Virus record (IMG/VR): IMGVR_UViG_3300045885_000285
Coordinates: 1-24,735 of that record
Strand: one strand, 5' to 3'
Length of the DNA: 24,735 bases
Source: a virus
Shown: piece by piece, positions 6,214 through 11,966 of the stretch
Numbering within the stretch: position 1 is the first letter of the stretch
Layout of the letters: every line of letters starts with the position of its first letter
Notes under the pieces: model-generated
Told to the model about the DNA's origin: nothing
What the model saw: only the letters and a program-made list of their open reading frames with translations
Databases searched by the model: none
Translations under genes and position numbers: made by a program

Positions 6214-6241
6214 TGGGTAGCCATTGTGAGTAGGCTACCCA
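6214..6241. promoter_or_regulatory. Inverted repeat just before the repressor gene
   Basis: TGGGTAGCC (6214-6222) and GGCTACCCA (6233-6241) form a perfect 9-bp inverted repeat around a 10-base spacer, ending one base before the repressor ATG. The outer parts TGGGTA and TACCCA are the same half-sites as in the two TACCCAnnnnTGGGTA operators, but in the outward-facing order. It could bind two repressor dimers or Cro for autoregulation. In an mRNA starting upstream it could also hide the start codon. Confidence 0.7.
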
Positions 6242-6242
6242 T

Positions 6243-6875
6243 ATGTCGGTAGGACAGCGGATGAAGGAGCTCCGAGACGCGCGAGGGTGGTCGCAGACGC
6301 GGCTCGCCAAGGAGGTCCAGAAGCTGGGCGGAAGGCTGTCCCAGCAGAACGTAGCCAACATCGAGCTTGGCATCGTCAAAAACCCAAAGAGCCTGCTTTG
6401 GATCGCCGAGGTGCTGGGTGTCCTGCCACAGTGGCTACAAACCGGGAAAGGTTACAAAACGTCGGCTGCTTTAGCTGAACGCGCCGCCAAGTTCATGGGC
6501 CAGCCGATCCCACCCGCTGAACGACTGGCGGAATTGCAAAAAGTCCTGGACGCTGATGCAAAAACGCACGGCCGCCGGCGCAAGGGCCTATCCGAAGAGG
6601 ATGCGGCGTTCGCTGCCGCCTACAATGCGGTCGAGATCACCGCCGTGGCCGGGGATCGCGAGAGCATCGCTCGCGCCGCCAAACAGCTGTTCGAGCTGAC
6701 CTTGCATCACGGTGAATCAGAAGTCCGGATTCTCTTCCGCTTCGGAAAGACCCTGCCCTCCCAAAAGCGCCGGGCGGCGGTGCTGAAGATGTTGCGCGAT
6801 CTCGGCCAGACCGCCCAGGCATCGGCCGTGAACCCCGACACCATCGAGTGGCCGCCGGGATGGGAGAAATCGTGA
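6243..6875 (+). CDS. XRE-family phage repressor (CI-like)
   Basis: The protein has 210 residues. The N-terminal 65 form an XRE-type HTH: VGQRMKELRDARGWSQTRLA, then LSQQNVANIELG and a last helix (LLWIAEVLGVLPQWLQTG). The rest is helical and charged, with no LexA-like Ser-Lys protease motif visible, so induction probably does not use RecA-stimulated self-cleavage. The ATG at 6243 lies right after an inverted repeat and lacks a ribosome-binding site. The ATG at 6261 has AGGA 6 bases upstream but would remove the first residues of the HTH. Flanked by two operator-bearing promoters, it is the likely master lysogeny repressor. The non-HTH part matches no family I can name. Confidence 0.88.
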   Translation: MSVGQRMKELRDARGWSQTRLAKEVQKLGGRLSQQNVANIELGIVKNPKSLLWIAEVLGVLPQWLQTGKGYKTSAALAERAAKFMGQPIPPAERLAELQKVLDADAKTHGRRRKGLSEEDAAFAAAYNAVEITAVAGDRESIARAAKQLFELTLHHGESEVRILFRFGKTLPSQKRRAAVLKMLRDLGQTAQASAVNPDTIEWPPGWEKS

Positions 6876-7168
6876 TGGCAACCCAACGGGAGATCAAATT
6901 ATCGCACGTCACTGCGCCACAGGATGGCGTTGTCGATGTCGTTTTCGAGCTGCTCGACAGCGGCGGCCAACATTACGAGTTCCGGATAGGCGTGCCGCTT
7001 CAGGGCAAGCTGGTTCAGCATAACGGCAAGCTGGATCAAGCCGTTGTCGAGGCGACCTACCTGCTCAGCCAGCAGCTTCGTCAACTCGGCCAGCAGGTTG
7101 AAAAAGTTCGGGATGAATTCGCCTCGACCCCACCCGCTCGACCGCCAGGCCGAGGGGCTGGAGGCTGA
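6875..7168 (+). CDS. Protein co-transcribed with the repressor, unknown function
   Basis: This 97-residue protein starts MATQREIKLSHVTAPQDGVV, with the ATG overlapping the repressor TGA (TGATG). The first half is β-rich (VVDVVFELLDSGGQHYEFRI), and the second half is a helix (AVVEATYLLSQQLRQLGQQV) ending in a Pro/Arg/Gly tail. It occupies the place of rex after cI in λ, so it should be made in lysogens and could serve exclusion or repressor control. That is position-based inference. Its last 104 bases overlap a convergent gene on the other strand. Confidence 0.75.
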   Translation: MATQREIKLSHVTAPQDGVVDVVFELLDSGGQHYEFRIGVPLQGKLVQHNGKLDQAVVEATYLLSQQLRQLGQQVEKVRDEFASTPPARPPGRGAGG

Positions 7169-7298
7169 TCTCGTGTAGAACGCCGGGGTCGCCGAGAGCG
7201 ACCACCGGCTTGATCGGCGAGCCGGTCGTGCGCTCGCCGATGATCAGCACCGCTTGCAGGATCGCCGCCAGGTAGTTTCGTTCGGTCATCTGTGGCAT
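7065..7298 (-). CDS. Small protein on the opposite strand, possibly leaderless mRNA
   Basis: This 77-residue protein (MPQMTERNYLAAILQAVLII, then GERTTGSPIKPVVALGDPGV) has strongly GC-rich third codon positions over its first 55 codons, which supports real coding. Coding quality drops where it runs under the 3' end of the convergent gene. The -10-like TATACT ends 6 bases before the ATG at 7298, the spacing expected of a leaderless transcript. The ATG at 7289 is an alternative and also has no ribosome-binding site. It is the only minus-strand gene between 6243 and 10661. Its transcript would be antisense to the end of the repressor operon. The function is unknown. Confidence 0.62.
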   Translation of the reverse strand: MPQMTERNYLAAILQAVLIIGERTTGSPIKPVVALGDPGVLHEISLQPLGLAVERVGSRRIHPELFQPAGRVDEAAG

Positions 7299-7304
7299 GG
7301 CGCC

Positions 7305-7333
7305 AGTATAGCGCGACGTCTGCTACCACCCTA
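7305..7333 (-). promoter_or_regulatory. Predicted promoter of the minus-strand 77-residue gene
   Basis: A good -10 box TATACT (7310-7305, five of six consensus bases) lies 6 bases before the ATG. The -35 position (7333-7328, TAGGGT) is poor and overlaps the weak operator-like site at 7332-7347, so the promoter may need help or be repressed there. Confidence 0.4.
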
Positions 7334-7347
7334 CCCAGTTATTGGTT
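7332..7347. promoter_or_regulatory. Weak operator-like site
   Basis: TACCCAGTTATTGGTT has one perfect TACCCA half-site and a degenerate second half (TTGGTT) at the same spacing as the strong site 6 bases further on. The tandem arrangement next to the strong palindrome is reminiscent of paired operators at λ OL. Confidence 0.45.
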
Positions 7348-7373
7348 GACTGTTACCCATTACTGGGTATTCT
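7346..7373 (+). promoter_or_regulatory. Predicted rightward early promoter with embedded operator (PL-like)
   Basis: TTGACT (7346-7351) and TATTCT (7368-7373) are separated by 16 bases. The palindrome TACCCATTACTGGGTA (7354-7369; 6-bp arms, 4-bp centre) fills the spacer and touches the -10. A protein bound there would block RNA polymerase directly. The promoter would drive the operon starting at 7397, whose first gene has GGAG before its ATG. This is the best-supported promoter in the window. Confidence 0.75.
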
Positions 7374-7396
7374 CACTCCGTCACCCCGGAGCGCAC

Positions 7397-7570
7397 ATGC
7401 CCGCCACCACCGAACAGCAGCTGGAGAAGCTGGCCCGCGCACAGACCGCGCTGCTCACCGCTTTCACGAAGATGGATGACGCCGCGCTCCGGCTGCTCGT
7501 CATGCGGGCTCACCGCGACATCGGTGAAGTCGCGTACGACCTGATGGTCGAGCAGACCGAGGGCCGCTGA
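7397..7570 (+). CDS. Small helical early protein
   Basis: This 57-residue protein (MPATTEQQLEKLARAQTALL at the start) is predicted all-helical and amphipathic. The ATG at 7397 follows GGAG by 5 bases and lies about 20 bases after the predicted transcription start. It is the first gene of the rightward early operon, the position of N or kil/cIII-type genes in λ-like phages. No similarity to those is visible. Confidence 0.72.
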   Translation: MPATTEQQLEKLARAQTALLTAFTKMDDAALRLLVMRAHRDIGEVAYDLMVEQTEGR

Positions 7571-7571
7571 C

Positions 7572-7781
7572 ATGGACGGTGAAAAGCGCCGGCGCCTGAT
7601 CCGCCACCTCGAGGCCGCGTGCCGGCACTACGAGCAACACTGGGGGCTGGAGGCGCTGGCCGCCCTGCAGGACGCCCGGATCATGCTGGCCGGACTGCGG
7701 CAGCCACCGTCGCAGCGCGACTGGGTGGTCAGCGCCGACTACGCCGAGCCCGCGTCGCTTCAGGTGGCGAGGGAGCGATGA
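7572..7781 (+). CDS. Small early protein of unknown function
   Basis: This 69-residue protein has a basic helical N-terminus (GEKRRRLIRHLEAACRHYEQ) and a second helix (LEALAALQDARIMLAGLR). GAGGG lies upstream of the ATG at reasonable spacing. It begins one base after the previous stop and ends overlapping the next ATG as ATGA. No family is recognised. Confidence 0.7.
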   Translation: MDGEKRRRLIRHLEAACRHYEQHWGLEALAALQDARIMLAGLRQPPSQRDWVVSADYAEPASLQVARER

Positions 7782-7888
7782 CCTCAGCCCGACGCCGCCT
7801 GCTCATTCGTGTGCGCAACCGCGCCGCTGCCATGGCCGCCGTCGTGCTGGCCGGCGCGGCCGCGATCGCGTGGGCGGTGCTGCGGTGA
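7778..7888 (+). CDS. 36-residue single-pass membrane protein
   Basis: A basic N-terminus (MTSARRRLLIRVRNR) is followed by one hydrophobic segment (about residues 16-35, AAAMAAVVLAGAAAIAWAVL). This predicts a single-pass protein with the basic end in the cytoplasm. AGGGAG lies immediately before the ATG, which overlaps the previous TGA; the next gene starts with GTG overlapping this TGA. Tiny membrane proteins in early phage operons often alter host membrane functions or block superinfection, but the role here is unknown. Confidence 0.62.
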   Translation: MTSARRRLLIRVRNRAAAMAAVVLAGAAAIAWAVLR

Positions 7889-8259
7889 GGCCCGTCAGGC
7901 CCTGGCCTCCAGAGCCGGGCCACTACCGGACGCGCCTGGTCAAGGACGGGCCCACCGTGCCGGTGAAGATCTGGTTCGGCGCCGCAGTGATCGACGGCGA
8001 GGAACAGGACCGCAGCCACGCCTGGCGCGTGGCGATCGACGGCCGTACCGACCGCATCGAGAGGGACGACACCGGCTATCGCTGCCGCGTGGCGCTCGAG
8101 GTGGACGCGGTCTGGCCGCACTGCGCGAGGGAGCCGATCAGCGAGGCCGAGTACAGCTACCTCGTCGCCCACTCTTCATGGGCACGCGAGCACCGTCCGC
8201 AGCATCCCAAGGCCAAGCCGCGCGCCGCCGTCGACTTTCACACCTACTTGCCGATCTGA
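7885..8259 (+). CDS. Early-operon protein of unknown function
   Basis: This 124-residue protein is read from a GTG that overlaps the previous TGA (GTGA). An in-frame ATG at 7870 would lie inside the preceding gene. The protein looks like a compact α/β fold with many aromatic and charged residues (VPVKIWFGAAVIDGEEQDRS, HAWRVAIDGRTDRIERDD) and a C-terminal helical motif EAEYSYLVAHSSWAREH. No family is recognised. It precedes the coiled-coil/RecT pair by 10 bases. Confidence 0.72.
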   Translation: MRPVRPWPPEPGHYRTRLVKDGPTVPVKIWFGAAVIDGEEQDRSHAWRVAIDGRTDRIERDDTGYRCRVALEVDAVWPHCAREPISEAEYSYLVAHSSWAREHRPQHPKAKPRAAVDFHTYLPI

Positions 8260-8269
8260 AAGGACCATC

Positions 8270-9199
8270 ATGGACGCGATCGCTTCGCCGCCGCTCGGCC
8301 ACAACAATCCTCCCGACCTGATCGAGCAGCAGCGTGAGCACCTGCGCGAGTCGCACACAGCGCTGATCGCCCGCCAGGCCGAGCTGCTCGGCATGGAGGC
8401 CCGCCTGCCCGAGCGGTGCGAGGATGACGAGTGGGAGGCGAAGCTCGCCGAGGCGGTGAAGGCCTGCACTCGTTTCACGAGAAACAGCGAGACGACCCGG
8501 CTCGATTCGAATGAGCCGCTCCGGGCCCTGATCGCCGCGACCGACGGCTTCTTCAAGGCGCTCAGCGACCCGATCGACCGGCTGAAGAAGAAGATGGGCG
8601 GCCTGCTGACGGACTACCAGCGCGAGAAGGCCGACCGCGAGCGGCGGCGTCGCGAAGAGGAAGCCCGCATCGCCAAGGCGAAAGCCGACGAGGAGGCGCG
8701 GCTCGCCCGCGAGGAAGCGGCGCGGGTCGCCGAGGCGAAGCGGCGCGAGGAAGCGGCGCGCCTCGAGGCCGAGCGGATCGAACGCGAGGCGCGGGAAGCC
8801 GCCGACGCCGAGGCACGGCGCGTCGCCGACAAGGCCGCCGCCGAAGCACGCCGGGCTGCAGAGCAGGCCGCGGCCGAGCGGCGCGAGCAGGAGCGCCTGG
8901 CCGCCGAGCAGCGCGACCGCAAGGCCGCCGCCGCCGAGCAGGCGCAGCAGGCCAAGACCTCGGCCAGCGCCAAGGCCGCCGACATGAGCCGCACGCGCAC
9001 CGATCTTGGCGCCGTGGCCTCGCTGCGTACGACGTTCCATTTCCAGGTCGTCGACCCCGACGTCGTGCCGCGCATCTACCTCTCGGTGCACAAGCCGGCC
9101 ATCACGGCCGCCATCCGGGCCGCCACCGTCAACGGCGAGTGCGATCTCAAGATCCCGGGCGTCCGCATCTACCCGGTCACCGACAGCGTGGTGCGATGA
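8270..9199 (+). CDS. Long coiled-coil protein encoded just before RecT
   Basis: The protein has 309 residues. The N-terminus carries LGHNNPPDL (residues 9-17), a motif frequent in alphaproteobacterial phage proteins. Residues about 18-110 are helical. Residues about 115-235 are an extreme Glu/Arg/Ala-rich coiled coil. The last 60 residues form a small domain (FHFQVVDPDVVPRIYLSVHK, then IPGVRIYPVTD) that in my experience recurs in phage proteins beside recombination genes. AAAGGA precedes the ATG. It probably scaffolds or assists the RecT annealing protein. It shows no nuclease motif, so it is not the usual exonuclease partner. Confidence 0.82.
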   Translation: MDAIASPPLGHNNPPDLIEQQREHLRESHTALIARQAELLGMEARLPERCEDDEWEAKLAEAVKACTRFTRNSETTRLDSNEPLRALIAATDGFFKALSDPIDRLKKKMGGLLTDYQREKADRERRRREEEARIAKAKADEEARLAREEAARVAEAKRREEAARLEAERIEREAREAADAEARRVADKAAAEARRAAEQAAAERREQERLAAEQRDRKAAAAEQAQQAKTSASAKAADMSRTRTDLGAVASLRTTFHFQVVDPDVVPRIYLSVHKPAITAAIRAATVNGECDLKIPGVRIYPVTDSVVR

Positions 9200-9327
9200 G
9201 TTCATGGGGGCAGCACGCGGGGATGCTCCGCAAGCTGACTGTAGTGGCGGCGGTCATGCCGCTCGTGCCGGTGCGCTGGTGGTCGACCGCCAGCCCAAGC
9301 CGAGAAGAAAGGGACCGCGAGGGATAG
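9196..9327 (+). CDS. 43-residue small protein with hydrophobic segment
   Basis: The ATG overlaps the TGA of the preceding gene (ATGA). The protein starts MSSWGQHAGMLRKLTVVAAV and continues with MPLVPVRWW, giving one short hydrophobic stretch (about residues 14-25), and ends in a charged tail (SREERDREG). It may sit in the membrane, but the segment is short for a full pass. The overlap and lack of another gene before 9370 support it. The function is unknown. Confidence 0.52.
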   Translation: MSSWGQHAGMLRKLTVVAAVMPLVPVRWWSTASPSREERDREG

Positions 9328-9369
9328 CTGCCCTCCTGCCCCCGCCAGTTTCAACAGGAGCAAGGACAC

Positions 9370-10353
9370 ATGAGCAAGACCAAGACCGCGCCAGCAGCCA
9401 GCCAGGCGGAAACTGAGGCCCCTCCTCCGGCGAATGTCGTGGTGCCCAGCGCCCCGAAGCCCTCGCTGGTCGGTGGCGGCCGTATCGCTGCCATCGTGCC
9501 ACAGGACCTCGAGAGCGCCTGGCGGCTCGCGCAACTGGTGCACGCCTCGGCCATGGCGCCGAAGTCGCTCGACAGCGTCGAGAAGTGCGCCGTCGCCATC
9601 ATGCACGGCCTCGAGGTCGGCCTCACGCCGATGGCGGCCCTGCAGTCGATCGCTGTCATCAATGGCACGCCCGCCCTGTGGGGCGACGGCATGCTCGCGC
9701 TCGTGCGCGGCAGCGGGCTCCTCGAGGACCTGGTCGAGACCGTCGACCACGACAAGGACGGCCCCACGATCGCCACCTGCAAGGTGAAGCGGCGCGGCCA
9801 GTCAACGTGGGTCATCCACAGTTTCACCAGGCCGGAAGCGGTGCGCGCCGGGCTGTGGCGCAAGCAAGGACCGTGGCAGCAGTACCCGCAGCGCATGATG
9901 CAGATGCGGGCGCGTAACTGGGCGCTGCGCGATGCCTTCGCCGACGTCCTGCGAGGCCTGCGTTCGGCCGAAGAGGTGCAGGACATGGTCGACGTCACAG
10001 GCGCTGGCAGCGCGACGACGTCGCCACCCGAGCCGAGGCGACGCGATTTCATGAACGAGGCCGCCGGTGACGCGGGTGGCACCGCCCACGATCCCGAGAC
10101 CGGCGAGGTGCGCGACGACCCGCCACGCGATCGCCCGTGGAAGCTCGCGGACAACATCGTCGGCGAGGGCCCGCGCCGGAAGGCGATCCTCGAGCTGCTC
10201 GATCTGGCGAAGGTCAAGAAGGACGTCGACGAGATCGAGGACGAGCACGAGGAATTCCTCGGCAAGCTCGGCAGGCTGAAGGCCGAGACCATGCGGGCCT
10301 TCGAGGTCCGCCGCGGCGAGCTGCCGGAGGAGCTCGAGGAGCAGTCGGAGTGA
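9370..10353 (+). CDS. recT: RecT-family single-strand annealing protein
   Basis: The protein has 327 residues. The core (about 40-200) matches the RecT family as found in alphaproteobacterial prophages: MAPKSLDSVEKCAVAIMHGL, EVGLTPMAALQSIAVINGTP, ALWGDGMLALVRGS and then QQYPQRMMQMRARNWALRDA. RecT proteins coat and anneal complementary single strands in phage recombination. The C-terminal third is acidic and helical and probably mediates protein contacts. The ATG follows an AGGAGCAAGGA ribosome-binding region. No RecE, λ-exo or YqaJ-type exonuclease lies beside it in the window, so end resection may come from the host or from an unrecognised gene. Confidence 0.9.
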   Translation: MSKTKTAPAASQAETEAPPPANVVVPSAPKPSLVGGGRIAAIVPQDLESAWRLAQLVHASAMAPKSLDSVEKCAVAIMHGLEVGLTPMAALQSIAVINGTPALWGDGMLALVRGSGLLEDLVETVDHDKDGPTIATCKVKRRGQSTWVIHSFTRPEAVRAGLWRKQGPWQQYPQRMMQMRARNWALRDAFADVLRGLRSAEEVQDMVDVTGAGSATTSPPEPRRRDFMNEAAGDAGGTAHDPETGEVRDDPPRDRPWKLADNIVGEGPRRKAILELLDLAKVKKDVDEIEDEHEEFLGKLGRLKAETMRAFEVRRGELPEELEEQSE

Positions 10354-10360
10354 GGTTCGG

Positions 10361-10435
10361 CACCTTTCCTGCGAAGGTGTCGCGATGGGGCGCTCGGCGC
10401 CGGGGCAATTCTGCCATTTCCCAACCGGCGCCGGG
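10361..10435. repeat. Hairpin and direct repeats between recT and the xis-like gene
   Basis: The 118-base gap holds an inverted repeat CACCTT...AAGGTG (10361-10379, 7-base loop) with no T-tract, and two copies of CGGCGCCGGG (10395-10404 and 10426-10435) spaced 31 bases apart, about three helical turns. The gap could hold an excisionase-related or regulatory binding site. In GC-rich DNA such short repeats may also be chance. Confidence 0.35.
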
Positions 10436-10471
10436 CGTCTCACCACGCCTGCGGGCACTCGGAAGCCAGCC

Positions 10472-10678
10472 ATGAGCTCCCCCCGCCACCTGCTCAAGGA
10501 GTTCGGCCTCGTCACCGAGGAGGATCTCGCCGCGCTCCTGGGCGTGTCGGTCAAAACGCTGAAGAACCGCCGGCGCGAAGACCTGCCCGAGTTCGTGAAG
10601 GCCGGCCGGCGCCGGCTGTTCAAGGCCGACAGCGTGCGCGCCTACCTCGAGGAGCGAACCGTCACGAAAGCCGCCTGA
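10472..10678 (+). CDS. Excisionase-like HTH protein
   Basis: This 68-residue protein has a winged-HTH/MerR-type pattern typical of phage Xis proteins: LVTEEDLAALLGVSVKTLKN, then RRREDLPEFVKAGRRRLFKA and DSVRAYLEERTV. The start MSSPRHLL is preceded by GGAAG; a longer frame to 10385 is unlikely. It is convergent with the integrase gene and overlaps its 3' end by 17 bases, so int and xis are transcribed from opposite directions here. Expression from the rightward early promoter would make Xis only on induction, which suits excision. It could instead be a general regulator. Confidence 0.78.
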   Translation: MSSPRHLLKEFGLVTEEDLAALLGVSVKTLKNRRREDLPEFVKAGRRRLFKADSVRAYLEERTVTKAA

Positions 10679-11699
10679 GCGTGTCGTGCACCGAGGTCGC
10701 GTCGAGCCGGGCGTAGTGCCTGGCGAGCACCTTCCAGTTGCGATGGCCGCTCAGCAGCGCCACCTGCGGCACCGGCACCCCGGCCTCGAGCAGCCGCGAC
10801 AGCGAGTAGGCCCGCAGGTCGTGCAGGTGCAGATCCTTGATCTGGCACCTGAGCGCCGCCTGGCCGAACGCCATGGAGACGCTGTTGGTCTTGTAGGGGA
10901 AGGGCGAGGCGAGGTAGCGCGGGCGGCCGGCCACCAGGTCGAACGTGTCGACGCCACCGAACGAGATGAGCGGCACCTCCTGGTCGTTCTGCTCGCGCAC
11001 CCGGATGTCGGGATGCTTTCGGGTGCGGATCAGCACCGTGCGCCGATCGGCGTTGAGATCATCCCAGCCGATCGACACGAGCTCGCCCAGCCGCAGCGGC
11101 ATGACCGACAGGACGCGCACCACGTCGCCGAGATCGACCGTGGCGCCGGACGAGCGCCCGTGGTCGGCCCAGGCGATGATGGCGTCGAGCTCGGCCGCGG
11201 TCGGCCGCCTTGTGCGCGTGCCCGACTTGCCGGCGATCCCCATCCGGCGCGCCGCGGCGATCGCGGCCTCGACCTCGGCGAGAGGCACGCGGGCGCTCCA
11301 CAGATCCTTCGCCGTCCGCAGCACCTCGCGCAGGTAGCTCAGGCGGCTGGAAATCTGCCCCGGGGTGATTTCGAGGCTCCTGGCGTAGGAAAGGACCGCC
11401 GACCGCGTGAGCGCGCCCAGCGCCCGGTTTCCCAGCCCTGCCGACAGCGCCTTGAGCTCCTGTCCTTTCGACGCGCCCCACCGCTTGGTCGGCCACATCT
11501 CGCGTTCGTAGCGGTCGATCAGCTGGGCGAGTGTGCCGCTCATCCTGCCCGGCAGGACGTTGCCGAGGTCGGCGTCGCGCTCGAGCGCCCGGGCCCAGGC
11601 GACGGCATCGACCTTGCGGTCGAAGGTCCTGGTCGCCCGCAGGTCGACCCTGCGGATGATGGCCTGCCAGCGGCCCTCGCGCTGCCGGAACGTCGCCAA
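10662..11699 (-). CDS. int: Tyrosine recombinase (phage integrase)
   Basis: This 345-residue protein has all the catalytic residues of tyrosine recombinases: R203 (box I, PLRLGELVSI), K228 (RTRKHPD), H293 and R296 (HDLR), H319 (LLSGHRNW) and the nucleophile Y329 (RHYARL). Residues 1-50 look like an arm-binding β-sheet domain, and about 54-140 like the core-binding SAM-like domain. The first codon appears to be TTG, with GGGGAGGGG just upstream, which suggests weak translation. It recombines attP with the host attB. The repeat-rich DNA next to its start is a candidate attP. The gene converges on the xis-like gene. Confidence 0.95.
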   Translation of the reverse strand: MATFRQREGRWQAIIRRVDLRATRTFDRKVDAVAWARALERDADLGNVLPGRMSGTLAQLIDRYEREMWPTKRWGASKGQELKALSAGLGNRALGALTRSAVLSYARSLEITPGQISSRLSYLREVLRTAKDLWSARVPLAEVEAAIAAARRMGIAGKSGTRTRRPTAAELDAIIAWADHGRSSGATVDLGDVVRVLSVMPLRLGELVSIGWDDLNADRRTVLIRTRKHPDIRVREQNDQEVPLISFGGVDTFDLVAGRPRYLASPFPYKTNSVSMAFGQAALRCQIKDLHLHDLRAYSLSRLLEAGVPVPQVALLSGHRNWKVLARHYARLDATSVHDTLRRLS

Positions 11700-11966
11700 T
11701 ACCCCTCCCCGCTTAGTGTGCCAGTGTCACACTGCCCGTCCTCGTCACGCTGGTGTCACAGTGCCAGCGTGCCTGGGCGGGAATTGCCGGGAATTTGGCA
11801 CCGAAACGGACCAGCCGAAAGGGCGCGTTTGGGAAGGTTACGGGCGGGTTCAGGAACCAGAGCAGTAACTCTCCAGCCGATAGCCATCCGCCGCCCGATG
11901 CCGGTAATTGCTGCATCGGATGGCCCTGTGCCACTGTCATGTCACACAAGGATGAGGGGAAACATC
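11700..11966. other. Non-coding repeat-rich region beside int, candidate attP
   Basis: These 267 bases hold no gene I can support. They contain the palindrome CAGTGTCACACTG (11722-11734), an 8-bp inverted repeat CACGCTGG...CCAGCGTG (11746-11771), a 7-bp inverted repeat CCGATGC...GCATCGG (11895-11919), and repeated TGTCAC/GTGCCA words near 11718-11731, 11754-11766 and 11929-11946. Clusters of short repeats and dyads next to an integrase gene are what arm- and core-type Int sites look like. The site may also carry the promoters of int and of the lipoprotein gene, for which I see no clear boxes. The exact crossover cannot be set without attL/attR or a host sequence. Confidence 0.4.
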
